Below are positions 1 to 9,632 of a stretch of 64,000 bases of DNA, piece by piece. This DNA is from Sphingomonas faeni (lineage in GTDB: Bacteria; Pseudomonadota; Alphaproteobacteria; Sphingomonadales; Sphingomonadaceae), in contig NZ_JAUSZF010000001.1 of the NCBI RefSeq assembly GCF_030817315.1, positions 3,615,001 to 3,679,000 on the forward strand, written 5' to 3'. Each line of letters opens with the position of its first letter. Position 1 is the first letter of the stretch. The translations under genes were made by a program, and so were the position numbers. The notes below the pieces were generated by a model. That model was not told the DNA's origin. It saw only the letters and a program-made list of their open reading frames with translations, and did no database searches.

Positions 1-2
1 TC

Positions 3-2225
3 GACGATCCGATGCCGGGCGTGGCGCGTGCGCTGGTGATCGTCGGGTCGGACCGGCGCGGCGCGGTGTTCGGCACCTATGACGTATCCGAGCGCATCGG
101 CGTTTCGCCCTGGCACTGGTTCGCGGACGTGCCCGTCCGTCGCCAGCGCGACGTGCTGATCCCGGCCGGCTCCAGGCGCGACCAGCCCAAGGTCCGCTAT
201 CGCGGGTTCTTCATCAACGACGAGGATCCGTGCCTGAGCGGCTGGGCGAAGAAGGCGTTCGGCGGTGTGAACGCGGCGATGTACGTGCACGTCTTCGAAC
301 TGCTGCTGCGGATGAAGGGCAATTATCTGTGGCCCGCGATGTGGGGCAAGGCGTTCGCCGACGACGATCCCAAGAGCATGGTGCTGGCCGACGCGATGGG
401 CGTCGTGATGGGCAATTCTCACCACGAGCCGATGCTGCGCGCACAGGCCGAATGGCACCGGCATGCGGACCAGGGCGTGACCGGGGGCGCATGGGATTAC
501 GACAAGAACGGCGCCAATTTGCGGAAATTCTGGCGCGGCGGGATCGAGCGCATGATGGCCAAGGGCGGCGGCCGGCATTACGATTCGGTGGTGACCGTCG
601 GTATGCGCGGTGACGGCGACGAGGCGATGGCCGAGGGAACCGCGACCGGGCTGCTGGAACGCGTCGTCGCGGAACAGCGCAAGATCATCGCCGACGTCAC
701 CGGCAAACCCGCGAGCGAGACGCCGCAGGTCTGGGCGCTCTACAAGGAAGTGCAGGATTATTACGATCACGGCATGAAGGTGCCGGACGACGTCACGTTG
801 CTGTTCTCGGACGATAATTGGGGCCAGATCAGGCGCTTGCCCGATCCCGCCGCACCGCCGCGCAAAGGTGGGTACGGCATCTATTACCACTTCGATTACG
901 TCGGCGCGCCGCGCAACTACAAATGGCTCAATACCAACCAGATCGAGAAGACCTGGCAGCAGATGGACCTGGCGTACAGGCGGGGTGCGGCGCAGATCTG
1001 GATCGTCAACGTCGGCGATATCAAGCCGATGGAGTATCCGCTCGGCTTCTTCCTGGCGCAGGCCTGGAACCCTGACGCGATGACTCCGGCGGCGGTTGCC
1101 GACTATCCGCGCGCATGGGCGACGGCGACGTTCGGGCCCGAACAGGCGCGCGCGATCGGCGAGATCGTCACGCAGTACAGTCAGTATGTCGCACGCCGAA
1201 AGCCGGAGCTGATCGACCAGGACAGTTTCCCGCTGGGCGGTGTCACGCCCAAGGGCCTCGATGGCGGCGAGTTCGGTACGATGGTTGCGCAGTGGGACGC
1301 GCTGGAGGCACGGATGCTCACGGTTCGCGCCACGCTGCGGCCGGATCAGCGGGACGCCTATTATCAGCTGATCGAGTTTCCCGTGGCGGCGGTCGCGAAC
1401 CTGTACCGCATGTATTACGGCACGGCGTGGAACCGGCGGCTGGCGTCCAAGAACGACGCGCGCGCCAATTACTTCGCCGACCAAGTCGAAACTGCGTTCC
1501 GTCGCGATGGCGAACTGACGCAGCGGTACCATAGTATCAACGGCGGCAAGTGGGACGGCATGATGGGGCAGGTCCATATGAGCTATGTCATCTGGAACGA
1601 TCCCACCAAACAGACCATGCCGAGCATCGTCCGTATCGGCGCAGATACGCCCGAAGCAAAGCGCCGGCAGCAGCCGGTCTTCGTTCCGACGCCCGCGACG
1701 CAGGCGGGTATCGTTGCCCTCGAAGCACCGGCGTTCAGTCGTGCGCGCGACGGCAAGGGGTTGCGCTGGACGACGATCCCGCATCTCGGCCGTACCGCGG
1801 GCGCGATGATCGCGATGCCGCAGGGGCGACCGGCAACGCGGGCAGAGGACGGCGTCTGCCTGGAATACGACGTCACCGTGGCGAAGGCGGGGCCGGCGAC
1901 GGCGACGCTGTACCTCGTCCCGACGCTCGACACGTTCGGCCATGAAGGGTCGCGGATCGGCGTGTCGATCGACGGCGGTGCCGTCCAGGTCGTGCGTGCC
2001 GCGCTGGAGCCTACCGGCGGCGATACGGACAATGCCGGCAAGGCGCGATGGGCGGATGCGGTGCGCGACAATGGCGTAGCTATGTCGGTCGGCCTGGGCA
2101 GCATCGCTGCGGGGCGTCACACGATCAAGATATGGCGGCTCGACGACAACATGGTGCTACAGAAGCTGGTACTTGCCACCATACCGGTACCGCCGTCCTA
2201 TCTCGGGCCGGTTCCCGCCGTATGA
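3..2225 (+). CDS. GH115 xylan alpha-1,2-glucuronidase, left end missing
   Basis: Glycoside hydrolase family 115. Known members remove (4-O-methyl)-D-glucuronic acid from xylan, including from internal xylose units. The frame is open from the first codon at base 3, so the true start and any signal peptide lie upstream; 740 residues are visible against about 830-1000 in the family. The visible start carries the family block SDRRGAVFGTYDVSERIG followed by SPWHWFADVP, then the conserved FFINDEDPCLSGW and YLWPAMWGKAF segments, and a C-terminal beta-sandwich part from about residue 590. It ends about 105 bases before a FadR-type regulator, and uxuA follows, so the product (glucuronate) is probably degraded by the neighbouring genes. 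The family assignment is firm; which xylan linkage it prefers is inferred. Confidence 0.9.
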   Translation, partial: DDPMPGVARALVIVGSDRRGAVFGTYDVSERIGVSPWHWFADVPVRRQRDVLIPAGSRRDQPKVRYRGFFINDEDPCLSGWAKKAFGGVNAAMYVHVFELLLRMKGNYLWPAMWGKAFADDDPKSMVLADAMGVVMGNSHHEPMLRAQAEWHRHADQGVTGGAWDYDKNGANLRKFWRGGIERMMAKGGGRHYDSVVTVGMRGDGDEAMAEGTATGLLERVVAEQRKIIADVTGKPASETPQVWALYKEVQDYYDHGMKVPDDVTLLFSDDNWGQIRRLPDPAAPPRKGGYGIYYHFDYVGAPRNYKWLNTNQIEKTWQQMDLAYRRGAAQIWIVNVGDIKPMEYPLGFFLAQAWNPDAMTPAAVADYPRAWATATFGPEQARAIGEIVTQYSQYVARRKPELIDQDSFPLGGVTPKGLDGGEFGTMVAQWDALEARMLTVRATLRPDQRDAYYQLIEFPVAAVANLYRMYYGTAWNRRLASKNDARANYFADQVETAFRRDGELTQRYHSINGGKWDGMMGQVHMSYVIWNDPTKQTMPSIVRIGADTPEAKRRQQPVFVPTPATQAGIVALEAPAFSRARDGKGLRWTTIPHLGRTAGAMIAMPQGRPATRAEDGVCLEYDVTVAKAGPATATLYLVPTLDTFGHEGSRIGVSIDGGAVQVVRAALEPTGGDTDNAGKARWADAVRDNGVAMSVGLGSIAAGRHTIKIWRLDDNMVLQKLVLATIPVPPSYLGPVPAV

Positions 2226-2320
2226 TGCGACCTGCCGGGGGAGGGGCACCGCAACTTAATCGTCGATACCCGTTTCCCTCCCGGCGTGTGCGTAGTAGCA
2301 TCAATACGCAGACATTAGAT

Positions 2321-2331
2321 TGGTAAGTCCA
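2321..2331. promoter_or_regulatory. Putative FadR-type operator at the regulator's own start
   Basis: TGGTAAGTCCA fits the FadR-subfamily half-site pattern T-N-G-T-N3-A-C-N-A at all fixed positions but one (T for A). It ends directly before the GTG codon at 2332. If translation begins at that GTG, the site lies in the leader and would suit autoregulation. It also argues against the TTG start at 2320, which would place the operator inside the coding region. Binding is inferred. Confidence 0.4.
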
Positions 2332-3141
2332 GTGGCAAAGCCCGCATCCCAGCCCGCCTCCCAGAATGCGTTGTTCGTGGTCGGTAGATACGACGCGCCC
2401 GCGAACGATCGCTTGTACCAGCGGTTGGCGCGGCGGCTGTTCGAGGAACTGGTCGCGGGCACCTACGCAATAGGTGATCGGTTGCCCGCCGAACGCGAAC
2501 TGGCGATCGAGTACGGCGCCAGTCGGCCGGCCGTGCGGGAAGCGCTCATCGCGCTGGAAGTGCAGGGTTTTATCGAGGTTCGGGTTGGCTCCGGGGCCTA
2601 TGTCTGTCGATTGCCGGGGCAGGGCGAGGAGCCGGGGTTCGCGATCACCGCGTTCGAACTGACCGAAGCGCGGATCATGTTCGAAGGCGAGGCCGCGGCG
2701 CTCGCAGCGGTACAGGTCACCGACGCCGAGATCGAACTGCTCGACGGACTGGTCGAAGCGATGACCACCGAGAATTTGCTCGCCGAGGTGACGGAGAACG
2801 CGGATCGCGATTTCCACATGGCGATCGCCAAGGCGACGCGGAATGCCGGGGTCGTCCGGACGATCGAGGACCTGTGGCATCTGCGCTCGACCTCGCCCGA
2901 ATGCGCGCTTCTCCACGCCAAGGCGCGCAACGCCAAGGTGCGGCCGGTCGTCGCCGAACATGCTGCAATCGTTGACGCTTTGCGTGCGCGCGACGCGGCG
3001 GCGGCGCGTGGCGCGATGCGCGCGCACCTGACGTCGGTGATGGACCATTTGCTGTTCAAGACCGAGGAGATGGCGATGGAGCAGGCGCGGTTGGCGCTGG
3101 CGACGACTCGTCAGCGTTACGGTGGGCCGCCGAGCGCCTGA
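2332..3141 (+). CDS. FadR/UxuR-type GntR-family transcriptional regulator
   Basis: DNA-binding regulator with an N-terminal winged helix-turn-helix at about residues 25-92 (core ERELAIEYGASRPAVREALI) and a C-terminal FCD ligand domain at about 108-250. The FCD domain has the acidic/histidine set expected for metal-assisted effector binding (DFH, EHAAI, RAHL). Length 269 residues is normal. No ATG is available. I chose GTG 2332; TTG 2320 and later GTG/TTG codons near 2370 are alternatives, and none has a strong ribosome site. It sits between GH115 and uxuA, and a matching operator lies in the uxuA leader, so it probably represses hexuronate catabolism in response to a pathway intermediate, as UxuR/ExuR do. 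The effector is not known. Confidence 0.85.
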   Translation: MAKPASQPASQNALFVVGRYDAPANDRLYQRLARRLFEELVAGTYAIGDRLPAERELAIEYGASRPAVREALIALEVQGFIEVRVGSGAYVCRLPGQGEEPGFAITAFELTEARIMFEGEAAALAAVQVTDAEIELLDGLVEAMTTENLLAEVTENADRDFHMAIAKATRNAGVVRTIEDLWHLRSTSPECALLHAKARNAKVRPVVAEHAAIVDALRARDAAAARGAMRAHLTSVMDHLLFKTEEMAMEQARLALATTRQRYGGPPSA

Positions 3142-3181
3142 ACGATTCAGCACCCGGACCGGCAAACCGGGCGCTTCTAGG

Positions 3182-3192
3182 TTGTCAGACCA
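3182..3192. promoter_or_regulatory. Putative FadR-type operator upstream of uxuA
   Basis: TTGTCAGACCA matches the FadR-subfamily pattern T-N-G-T-N3-A-C-N-A at every fixed position. It lies 71 bases before the uxuA start, in the 121-base gap after the regulator gene. The related site at 2321-2331 sits at the regulator's own start. This supports local control of uxuA by the regulator at 2332-3141. Inference from sequence pattern only. Confidence 0.5.
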
Positions 3193-3262
3193 ATTCGATC
3201 GTTGCTATCGATACTGAAAGCACGTGGCCGCACCGCCGCGCTAAAACGGGGATGACCGGTTG

Positions 3263-4435
3263 ATGAAGATGACCCAGACCATGCGCTGGTTTGGCCCGAA
3301 CGACCCGGTGCCGCTCAACGCCATCCGCCAGGCCGGCGCGACCGGGATCGTCACGGCGCTGCACGAGGTCGCCAATGGCGATGTCTGGACCGCAGACGCC
3401 ATCGCCGCGCGGCGCGTCATGATCGAGGAGACCGGGCTAGACTGGAAGGTGGTCGAGAGCCTGCCGGTCGTCGAGGACCTGAAGCGGCGCTCGGGCGACT
3501 GGGATCGGCTGATCGAGGCCTATGTCGCCAGCCTGCGGAATCTGGCGGGTCAGGGCATCGAGGTGGTGACCTATAATTTCATGCCGTTGCTCGACTGGAC
3601 GCGGACCGATTTGAGCTGGGCGTTGCCGGACGGTGCGCGGGCGCTGCGGTTCGAGCTGCATGCGCTGGCGGCCTATGACATCCACATCCTGCGCCGCCCA
3701 GGTGCCGAGCGGGATTACGCGCCCGATGTCGTCGCGATCGCGGCCAAGCGGTTCGCGGCGATGGACAACGCAGCGCGCGCGACGCTGGAGCGGACGATCA
3801 TCGCCGGCCTGCCGGGGAGCGAGGAGAGCTTCAGCTCACCACAGTTGCTCGAACAGATCGGAACCTATGCCGACATCGACGCAGGCCAGTTGCGCGCGAA
3901 CCACGTCGCGTTCCTGGAGGCGGTGTGTCCGGTCGCGGAGGCCGAGGGCATTCGGCTGGTGGTGCATCCCGACGATCCGCCGTTCCCGATCTTTGGCCTG
4001 CCACGCGTGGTCAGCACCGAGGCGGACGTGAGCGCGCTGTTCGCCGCCGTGCCGTCGGCCGCCAACGGGCTGTGCTTTTGCAGCGGATCGTTCGGCGTGC
4101 GCGCGGACAACGACCTGCCCGGGATGGTCCGCCGGCTCGGCGAGCGTATCGGCTTCGTGCATCTGCGGTCGGTGCAGCGCGAGCCCGGTGGCGCGTTTTA
4201 CGAGGCGGCACATCTGGAGGGCGATGCGAACATGCCCGCGATCATGGCGGAGCTGGTTGCGCTGCAGGCGCGCACCGGGCGATCGCTGCCAATGCGTCCC
4301 GATCACGGCCACCAGATGGTGGACGACCTCAACAAGCGCACCAACCCCGGCTATTCGCTGATCGGGCGGCTGCGCGGGCTGGCGGAACTGCGCGGGCTGG
4401 AAACGGGTATCGCACACGGCCGGGGTGCGGTGTGA
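3263..4435 (+). CDS. uxuA: Mannonate dehydratase
   Basis: Converts D-mannonate to 2-keto-3-deoxy-D-gluconate (EC 4.2.1.8), the last step before KDG kinase in glucuronate breakdown; cytoplasmic, TIM-barrel, Mn-dependent family. The 390-residue product has normal length and the conserved blocks VHPDDPP, GLCFCSGSFG, FVHLRSVQR and, near the end, RPDHGHQM with the family C-terminus NPGYSLIGRLRGL. I chose ATG 3263 with a GGGGA-like site at about 3247; the TTG at 3260 is less likely. The genes for glucuronate isomerase and fructuronate reductase are not in the window, so they must lie to the left or elsewhere. It follows the FadR-type regulator and converges with a second one. Confidence 0.95.
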   Translation: MKMTQTMRWFGPNDPVPLNAIRQAGATGIVTALHEVANGDVWTADAIAARRVMIEETGLDWKVVESLPVVEDLKRRSGDWDRLIEAYVASLRNLAGQGIEVVTYNFMPLLDWTRTDLSWALPDGARALRFELHALAAYDIHILRRPGAERDYAPDVVAIAAKRFAAMDNAARATLERTIIAGLPGSEESFSSPQLLEQIGTYADIDAGQLRANHVAFLEAVCPVAEAEGIRLVVHPDDPPFPIFGLPRVVSTEADVSALFAAVPSAANGLCFCSGSFGVRADNDLPGMVRRLGERIGFVHLRSVQREPGGAFYEAAHLEGDANMPAIMAELVALQARTGRSLPMRPDHGHQMVDDLNKRTNPGYSLIGRLRGLAELRGLETGIAHGRGAV

Positions 4436-4454
4436 CCACGGCATAGAGCCAAGC

Positions 4455-5303
4455 CTACCGCGTCATCGCCACTTGCGTATCGTCGAGCGCCAAGTCCACG
4501 AGCTTGCGCATCGCTGCGTTGGCGGCGACGGGATCGCCCGCGGCGATCGCCTCGTAGACGCGGACGTGATCGGGGATCGGGTTGCGCGGCAACGAACGGG
4601 TGCGTTGCTTGAACTGAGTCGTCCAGCTTACCGCCGCGCCGATGCTCGCGCTGAGGACGACGAGCGCATCGTTACGAGTCGCCTGCAACACCGCGTTGTG
4701 GAACTCGCGGTCGGCGGCGCGGCCGGCTTCGGTGGCCAGCGTATGGCGGCGCATCGCGGCGAGCGATTCCTTCATCACGGTCAGGTCGGCACGATCGCGA
4801 CGCTCGGCGGCCAACGCTGCGGCGGCAGGCTCGACGATGGCGCGCAACTCGAACAGTCCGCGGACGAAGTCGATGTCCGGTTCGCCGGCAAAGGCCCAGG
4901 CGAGCACGTCGGGATCGAGCAGATTCCAGCGGCTGCGGGGCAGGACTCGGGTGCCGGTTTTCGGTCGACTTTCGACCAATCCCTTTGCCATCAGCACCTG
5001 TACCGCCTCGCGGTAGGCGCTCCGCGACACGTCCAGCGCCTCCGAAAACGCGACTTCGCCCGACAACGTGTCGCCAGGCAGATATTCGCCCGACAGGATC
5101 GCTGTGCCCAGCTTGTGCGCGATCGCACCGTGCAGGCGTCGCCCCGTACCGCGCGGCAGGCGAGGAGCCGGCGGGGTATCCACAGGTAGGCTATCCGAAG
5201 GTGGGGTATCCGAAGGGGTGGCGGCATCCGACTGTGTCGCAGGAGCCGATTCCGCGGGCGTATCCGACGACGTGCTCGTCTGGTCCGGATTGATGTTCGT
5301 CAT
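4455..5303 (-). CDS. GntR-family regulator with FCD domain and Pro/Thr/Ser-rich N-terminus
   Basis: Second FadR-subfamily regulator, 282 residues. The winged HTH is at about residues 56-122 (core SGEVAFSEALDVSRSAYREA) and the FCD domain at about 140-275, with the DREFHNAVL metal-ligand segment. The first 50 residues are unusually rich in Ser, Thr, Asp and Pro and look disordered. The ATG at 5303 has a GGGAG site eight bases upstream. It converges with uxuA, 19 bases apart, and its upstream side faces the end of xylA. It probably controls sugar-acid or pentose genes in this locus; its own operator was not identified. Confidence 0.85.
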   Translation of the reverse strand: MTNINPDQTSTSSDTPAESAPATQSDAATPSDTPPSDSLPVDTPPAPRLPRGTGRRLHGAIAHKLGTAILSGEYLPGDTLSGEVAFSEALDVSRSAYREAVQVLMAKGLVESRPKTGTRVLPRSRWNLLDPDVLAWAFAGEPDIDFVRGLFELRAIVEPAAAALAAERRDRADLTVMKESLAAMRRHTLATEAGRAADREFHNAVLQATRNDALVVLSASIGAAVSWTTQFKQRTRSLPRNPIPDHVRVYEAIAAGDPVAANAAMRKLVDLALDDTQVAMTR

Positions 5304-5662
5304 TGGCAAGCTCCCATCGCAAGGTGATAGCCGCGTGACAATCGCGAGACGATAAGAGATTTTCGGTCCTGGGGCTCGGAACGCCCCGATACGGGTTGCA
5401 AACGATGCGCGGAAAGGAATGTCGCGTGCGGCAGCGGCCGTGATCGTTAGGGTTGCTTGCCTTTCGGCCCGACGCCGCTGCGGTCTATAAAGCGCGGCTG
5501 GCCAGTCATTGCTCTCGGCATCACAATACAGCTGCGGTCGATCAGGGGACCTAAATCCGTGAGCAAATGATACATCGCTCTGCAAGTGCCGGTAGCCGGC
5601 ACGCGTGCCGATGTCGGAAACGCCCGATCCCGCGCCGGAGCGCAGGATCGGGCGGTCGTCGA
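5304..5662. other. Intergenic region between the FCD regulator and xylA
   Basis: 359 bases without a supported gene. Its right end holds the xylA terminator (5621-5654). The left part must contain the promoter of the minus-strand regulator. A 9-base direct repeat, GCTGCGGTC, occurs at 5477-5485 and 5531-5539; its meaning is unknown. No LacI-type AGCGCT palindrome was seen here. Confidence 0.5.
5621..5654 (-). terminator. Hairpin terminator of the xylB-xylA operon
   Basis: CGCCCGATCC and GGATCGGGCG form a perfect 10-bp stem with a 14-base loop, starting 8 bases after the xylA stop codon. On the minus strand the stem is followed by GTTTCC, a short T stretch, so a factor-independent terminator is likely though weak. 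Confidence 0.7.
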
Positions 5663-6970
5663 TTAGAGGACGCGGTTGATGAGGTTCTCGATCCGCTCCT
5701 GCTGGCCCGAGACCGGCTTCGGATCGATGCCGCGCTCGATCGCGAGGTCGGCGATGCCGGCAAGGTCGAGCCCGCCGATTGCGCCACCGAATTCGCCGTC
5801 CCAACCAGCATAGCGCTTGGTCTTGATCGCATCGATGCGGCCGTCTTCGATCAGCTTGGCCGCGTTGAGCAGGCCCTTCGCGACGACGTCGATCGCGCCG
5901 ACATGACCGTAGAACAGGTCGGCCGGGTCCATGCTCTGACGCCGAACCTTGGCGTCGAAGTTGAAGCCGCCGGTGGTGAACCCGCCTGCGCGAATGATCT
6001 CGAGATTGGCGAGCGTCAGTTCCTCGACCGAATTCGGGAATTGATCGGTATCCCAGCCGTTCTGTGGATCGCCGCGGTTGGCGTCGATCGAACCGAAGAT
6101 GCCGAGCGCCGCAGCGGTCGCGATCTCATGCTCGAACGTGTGGCTGGCGAGCGTCGCATGGTTCGCCTCGATGTTGACCTTGACCTCGTTCTCCAGGCCA
6201 TAGCGCTTGAGGAAGCCGTACACCGTCGCGGTGTCGAAGTCGTACTGGTGCTTGGTCGGCTCGAATGGCTTCGGCTCGATCAGGATCGTGCCGGTGAAGC
6301 CGATCTTGTGCTTGTGCTCGACGACGAGGCTCAGGAAGCGGCCGAAATTGTCGAGCTCGCGCTTCATGTCGGTGTTGAGCAGCGTCTCGTAACCCTCGCG
6401 ACCGCCCCAGAGCACGTAGTTCTGGCCGCCGAGACGATGCGTCGCCTCGAGCGCATCGCGGACCTGCATCGCGCCGAACGCGAACACTTCCGGATCGGGG
6501 TTGGTCGCGCCACCGGCGGCGAAGCGCGGGTGGCTGAACAGGTTGGCGGTGCCCCAGAGGAGCTTGCGGCCCGATGCAGCCTGGAGCTGTTCGAGATGAT
6601 CGACGGCTTCGGCAAAGAACTTGCGATGCTCGGTGATGTCGTTGGCGTCGGCCATCACGTCGACGTCGTGGAAGCAGTAATAGGGCACGTCGAGCGTCTT
6701 GAAGAACTCGAACGCGACCTCGCGCTTCATCGCCGCGGCGGCGCTGTCGTTGGCGCCACGGTGCCACGGACGATCGAACGTGCCGCCGCCGAACACATCG
6801 GAGCCGGGCCAGCAGAAGGTGTGCCAGAAGCATGCGGCGAAGCGGAGGTGATCCTCCATGCGCTTGCCGAGGACCATCTTGTCCTTGTCGTAGAACCGGT
6901 ACGCCAGCTCGTTGGTGCTGTCGGGGCCCTCATATTTGATCTGGGGGATATCGGCGAAGAAGTCGGACAT
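5663..6970 (-). CDS. xylA: Xylose isomerase
   Basis: Interconverts D-xylose and D-xylulose (EC 5.3.1.5) in the cytoplasm; metal-dependent TIM barrel. The product is 435 residues, typical of the longer class II enzymes. Visible signatures are [16 protein letters not shown] with the catalytic His, [35 protein letters not shown] (metal-binding Glu and His) and [20 protein letters not shown]. The ATG at 6970 has AGGAA nine bases upstream. It lies 8 bases after xylB in the same operon and is followed by a hairpin terminator. Xylan breakdown by the surrounding hydrolases feeds this step. Confidence 0.97.
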   Translation of the reverse strand: MSDFFADIPQIKYEGPDSTNELAYRFYDKDKMVLGKRMEDHLRFAACFWHTFCWPGSDVFGGGTFDRPWHRGANDSAAAAMKREVAFEFFKTLDVPYYCFHDVDVMADANDITEHRKFFAEAVDHLEQLQAASGRKLLWGTANLFSHPRFAAGGATNPDPEVFAFGAMQVRDALEATHRLGGQNYVLWGGREGYETLLNTDMKRELDNFGRFLSLVVEHKHKIGFTGTILIEPKPFEPTKHQYDFDTATVYGFLKRYGLENEVKVNIEANHATLASHTFEHEIATAAALGIFGSIDANRGDPQNGWDTDQFPNSVEELTLANLEIIRAGGFTTGGFNFDAKVRRQSMDPADLFYGHVGAIDVVAKGLLNAAKLIEDGRIDAIKTKRYAGWDGEFGGAIGGLDLAGIADLAIERGIDPKPVSGQQERIENLINRVL

Positions 6971-6978
6971 CGGGATTC

Positions 6979-8424
6979 CTACGATTTGGGGGTGATGCGG
7001 GAATAGGCTTGGCGGAACGCGGCCTTCTTTTCGGCGAGCGCCGAGACGAGGGCAGGGTCGGGGACGATGGTGTGCGAGACGGGAGGCGCGACGCAGATGT
7101 CGGCGGGGTCGCCGCCGTCGACGCCGAGCTGGGCAAGGCGGGCGGCACCGAGCGCGGGGCCGACTTCGCCGCCCTGAAGGTAGACGAGTTCGACCTCCAT
7201 CGCGGCGGCGATCACCTGGCCCCAATAGCGCGAGCGGGCACCGCCGCCGATCACCGCGAGGCGTTCGACCGTCGTACCGGCCTCACGCAACACGTCGAGA
7301 CCGTCGGCGAGCGCGAATGCTACGCCCTCCAGCACCGCCTGCGAGAGGCGGCGGGCGTCGGTGTCGTTGTCGAGGCGCAGGAACGCGCCGCGAACCTCCG
7401 CATCGTTGTGCGGCGTGCGTTCGCCCGAGAGATAGGGGAGGAAAATCTCGGGGCCACTGGCGGGACCGGCAGCCTCGGCACGCGCGAACAGGTCGGCGGC
7501 ACCGGCGGCTCCGGTGATCCGCGCGACCCAGTCGATGCACGATGCGGCCGAAAGGTGGACCGACATCTGGTGCCACATGCCGGGAAGCGCGTGACAGAAG
7601 GCGTGGACCGCGCGCGCGGGGTTGGGGCGGAAGTCGTTGGTGGCAACGAAGATGACGCCCGACGTGCCGAGCGACAGCAGCGCATCGCCGTCCTTAACGA
7701 CGCCGACGCCGACGGCACCCGCCGCATTGTCGCTGCCGCCTGCCGCGACCGGAACCTGCGGCACGCCCCAAAGTTCGGCGACCTCGGCCGTGAGCGTGCC
7801 GGTGATCGCCGACCCTTCGAACAGGGCCGGCATCTGTGCCTGCGTCAGTCCGCAGGCGGCGAGGATCTCGTCGCTCCAGCAGCGGCCGCCTACGTCGAGC
7901 CACAGCGTGCCGGCGCTGTCCGACAGGTCGGACGCCTTGTCGCCGGTCATCAGCAGCCGCACATAGTCCTTGGGCAGCAGCACCGTGGCGATCTTCGCGA
8001 AAACCTCCGGCTCATGCTCGCGCACCCAGAGCAGTTTCGGTGCGGTGAAGCCGGGCATCGCGATGTTGCCCGAGATCTTACGCAGGTCGGGGACGGCGCG
8101 CTCCAGTGCCTCGCATTCGGCAAAGCAGCGGCCGTCGTTCCACAGGATCGCGGGGCGCAGCGGACGGTCGTCGGCGTCGAGCAACGTCGCGCCGTGCATC
8201 TGACCGGCGAGCCCGACGCCGCGCACGGAGCGGCGGACGCTTGGGTCGATCGCCTGGACGGCGGCGATCGTCGCCTTCCACCACGCATCGGGATCCTGTT
8301 CGGACCAGAGCGGATGCGGCCGCTGCACGGTCAGCGCGGCGGTGCCTTGGCCCACCACGCTGCCATGCTCGTCGAGCACCACGGCCTTGACACCCGAGGT
8401 GCCGATATCGATTCCCAGGAACAT
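6979..8424 (-). CDS. xylB: Xylulokinase
   Basis: FGGY-family kinase that phosphorylates D-xylulose to xylulose 5-phosphate (EC 2.7.1.17). The 481-residue product has the N-terminal [17 protein letters not shown] phosphate loop ([14 protein letters not shown] at residues 2-15), the substrate segment [19 protein letters not shown], and the C-terminal [15 protein letters not shown]-binding block. Its ATG shares one base with the stop of the upstream GH43 gene (TGATG), so the two are probably translated together. Part of the operon GH43-xylB-xylA, under a promoter with a perfect LacI-type operator. Confidence 0.96.
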   Translation of the reverse strand: MFLGIDIGTSGVKAVVLDEHGSVVGQGTAALTVQRPHPLWSEQDPDAWWKATIAAVQAIDPSVRRSVRGVGLAGQMHGATLLDADDRPLRPAILWNDGRCFAECEALERAVPDLRKISGNIAMPGFTAPKLLWVREHEPEVFAKIATVLLPKDYVRLLMTGDKASDLSDSAGTLWLDVGGRCWSDEILAACGLTQAQMPALFEGSAITGTLTAEVAELWGVPQVPVAAGGSDNAAGAVGVGVVKDGDALLSLGTSGVIFVATNDFRPNPARAVHAFCHALPGMWHQMSVHLSAASCIDWVARITGAAGAADLFARAEAAGPASGPEIFLPYLSGERTPHNDAEVRGAFLRLDNDTDARRLSQAVLEGVAFALADGLDVLREAGTTVERLAVIGGGARSRYWGQVIAAAMEVELVYLQGGEVGPALGAARLAQLGVDGGDPADICVAPPVSHTIVPDPALVSALAEKKAAFRQAYSRITPKS

Positions 8425-9572
8425 CAGTTGACGAACGGATCGATGGTCGGGATCGATCCGTCGGCGGCAAACTTCAGTTCGGTCACCTTGACGTTGCGCA
8501 GGTGGTTCTTGTTGCTCATCTGCGTATCCGCATAGAACAGCCACCATCTCTTGTTCCATTCGATGATCGAATGGTGGCTCGTCCAGCCCTGTACCGGCTT
8601 GAGGATATGCCCCTTGTACGTGAACGGACCATAGGGGTTGTCGCCGGTCGCATAGTTCAGGAAGTGCGTGTCGCCGGTCGAGTAGGTGTAGTAATATTTG
8701 CCGCCGCGCTTGAAGACCCAGGATGCCTCGAAAAAGCGCCGTTCATGATCGCCGCCCAGCACGGGCTTGCCGGCCTCGTCGAGAATCTGGACGTCGCGCG
8801 GGGTCTCGGCGAAGCTCTTCATGTCGGGGTTCATGCGGGCGATCTTGCCCGATAGCGCGGGCTGGTCGTCCTTGCCGAGATCGGTGTCCGAGCCGTTGGG
8901 GTCGAACTTGCCGTCCTTCCAGCGCTGGAGCTGGCCACCCCAGATGCCGCCGAAATACATGTAGCTGGCGCCGTTCGCGTCGGTGAACACCGCGGGGTCC
9001 ATCGAGAAGCTGCCCTCGATCGGCTTCGGATCGGCCTTGAACGGGCCAACCGGGCTCTTCGAGGTGGCGACGCCGATGCGGAACGTGCCGAGGCCGTTCT
9101 TGTCGAGCTGTTTGTCGCGCGCCGGGAAATACAGATAATAGGTCCCGTTCTTGTACGCGGCGTCGGGGGCCCACATCTGCTGCGACGCCCAGGGCACGTC
9201 CTTCACGTCGAGCGCGACGTCGTTGATTTTCACCGGGCCGCCGATGCGATCCATCGACAGCACGCGGTAGTCGCGCATCGCATATTGGTTGCCGAGATCG
9301 TCGTCGGCGATCGTCACGTCGATGTCGTGGCTCGGATAGACGTAGATCTTGCCGTTGAAGACATGCGCCGACGGATCGGCGGTGTAGATGCTGGTGACCA
9401 GGGGCTGCGACAGATAGCGCTTGCCGTCGGGGCTGCGCGGTTCCTTGCCGGCGGATGCCGGTTTCGCCGCAGGTTTGGACGGGGCGTTGGCGCCATTGGT
9501 CTGGGCGAGGGCGATCGTCCCCGTTGCGGCAAGTGCGGCAATGACGAGCGTGGGCGCGAGGCTAAAACGCAT
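8424..9572 (-). CDS. Secreted GH43 glycosidase (arabinanase/beta-xylosidase type)
   Basis: Family 43 five-bladed propeller enzyme, 382 residues, with a Sec signal peptide ending at about residue 23 (GTIALAQ). After a short Ala/Pro/Lys linker the catalytic domain begins; the presumed general base is Asp66 in TADPSAHVF, the pKa-tuning Asp is in FSMDPAVFTD, and the general acid Glu is in FFEASWVFKR. The ATG at 9572 has AGGAAGGA upstream; a longer version beginning at 9602 is less likely. First gene of the operon with xylB and xylA, so it probably liberates xylose or arabinose from arabinoxylan fragments. The exact specificity cannot be read from sequence. Confidence 0.9.
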   Translation of the reverse strand: MRFSLAPTLVIAALAATGTIALAQTNGANAPSKPAAKPASAGKEPRSPDGKRYLSQPLVTSIYTADPSAHVFNGKIYVYPSHDIDVTIADDDLGNQYAMRDYRVLSMDRIGGPVKINDVALDVKDVPWASQQMWAPDAAYKNGTYYLYFPARDKQLDKNGLGTFRIGVATSKSPVGPFKADPKPIEGSFSMDPAVFTDANGASYMYFGGIWGGQLQRWKDGKFDPNGSDTDLGKDDQPALSGKIARMNPDMKSFAETPRDVQILDEAGKPVLGGDHERRFFEASWVFKRGGKYYYTYSTGDTHFLNYATGDNPYGPFTYKGHILKPVQGWTSHHSIIEWNKRWWLFYADTQMSNKNHLRNVKVTELKFAADGSIPTIDPFVN

Positions 9573-9632
9573 CGGTGCGTGGTCCTTCCTAATGTTCACC
9601 ATCTGATGTGGTGTCGAACGTCTATGTGCCCC

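Noticed and set aside
5761..5830. TAGCGCTT within xylA and a TAGCGCTG in the LLM gene as operators
   Set aside because: Both are inside coding sequence and lack the outer arms of the palindrome.
5567..7006. 479-codon plus-strand open frame
   Set aside because: Antisense of xylA, whose motifs are unambiguous.
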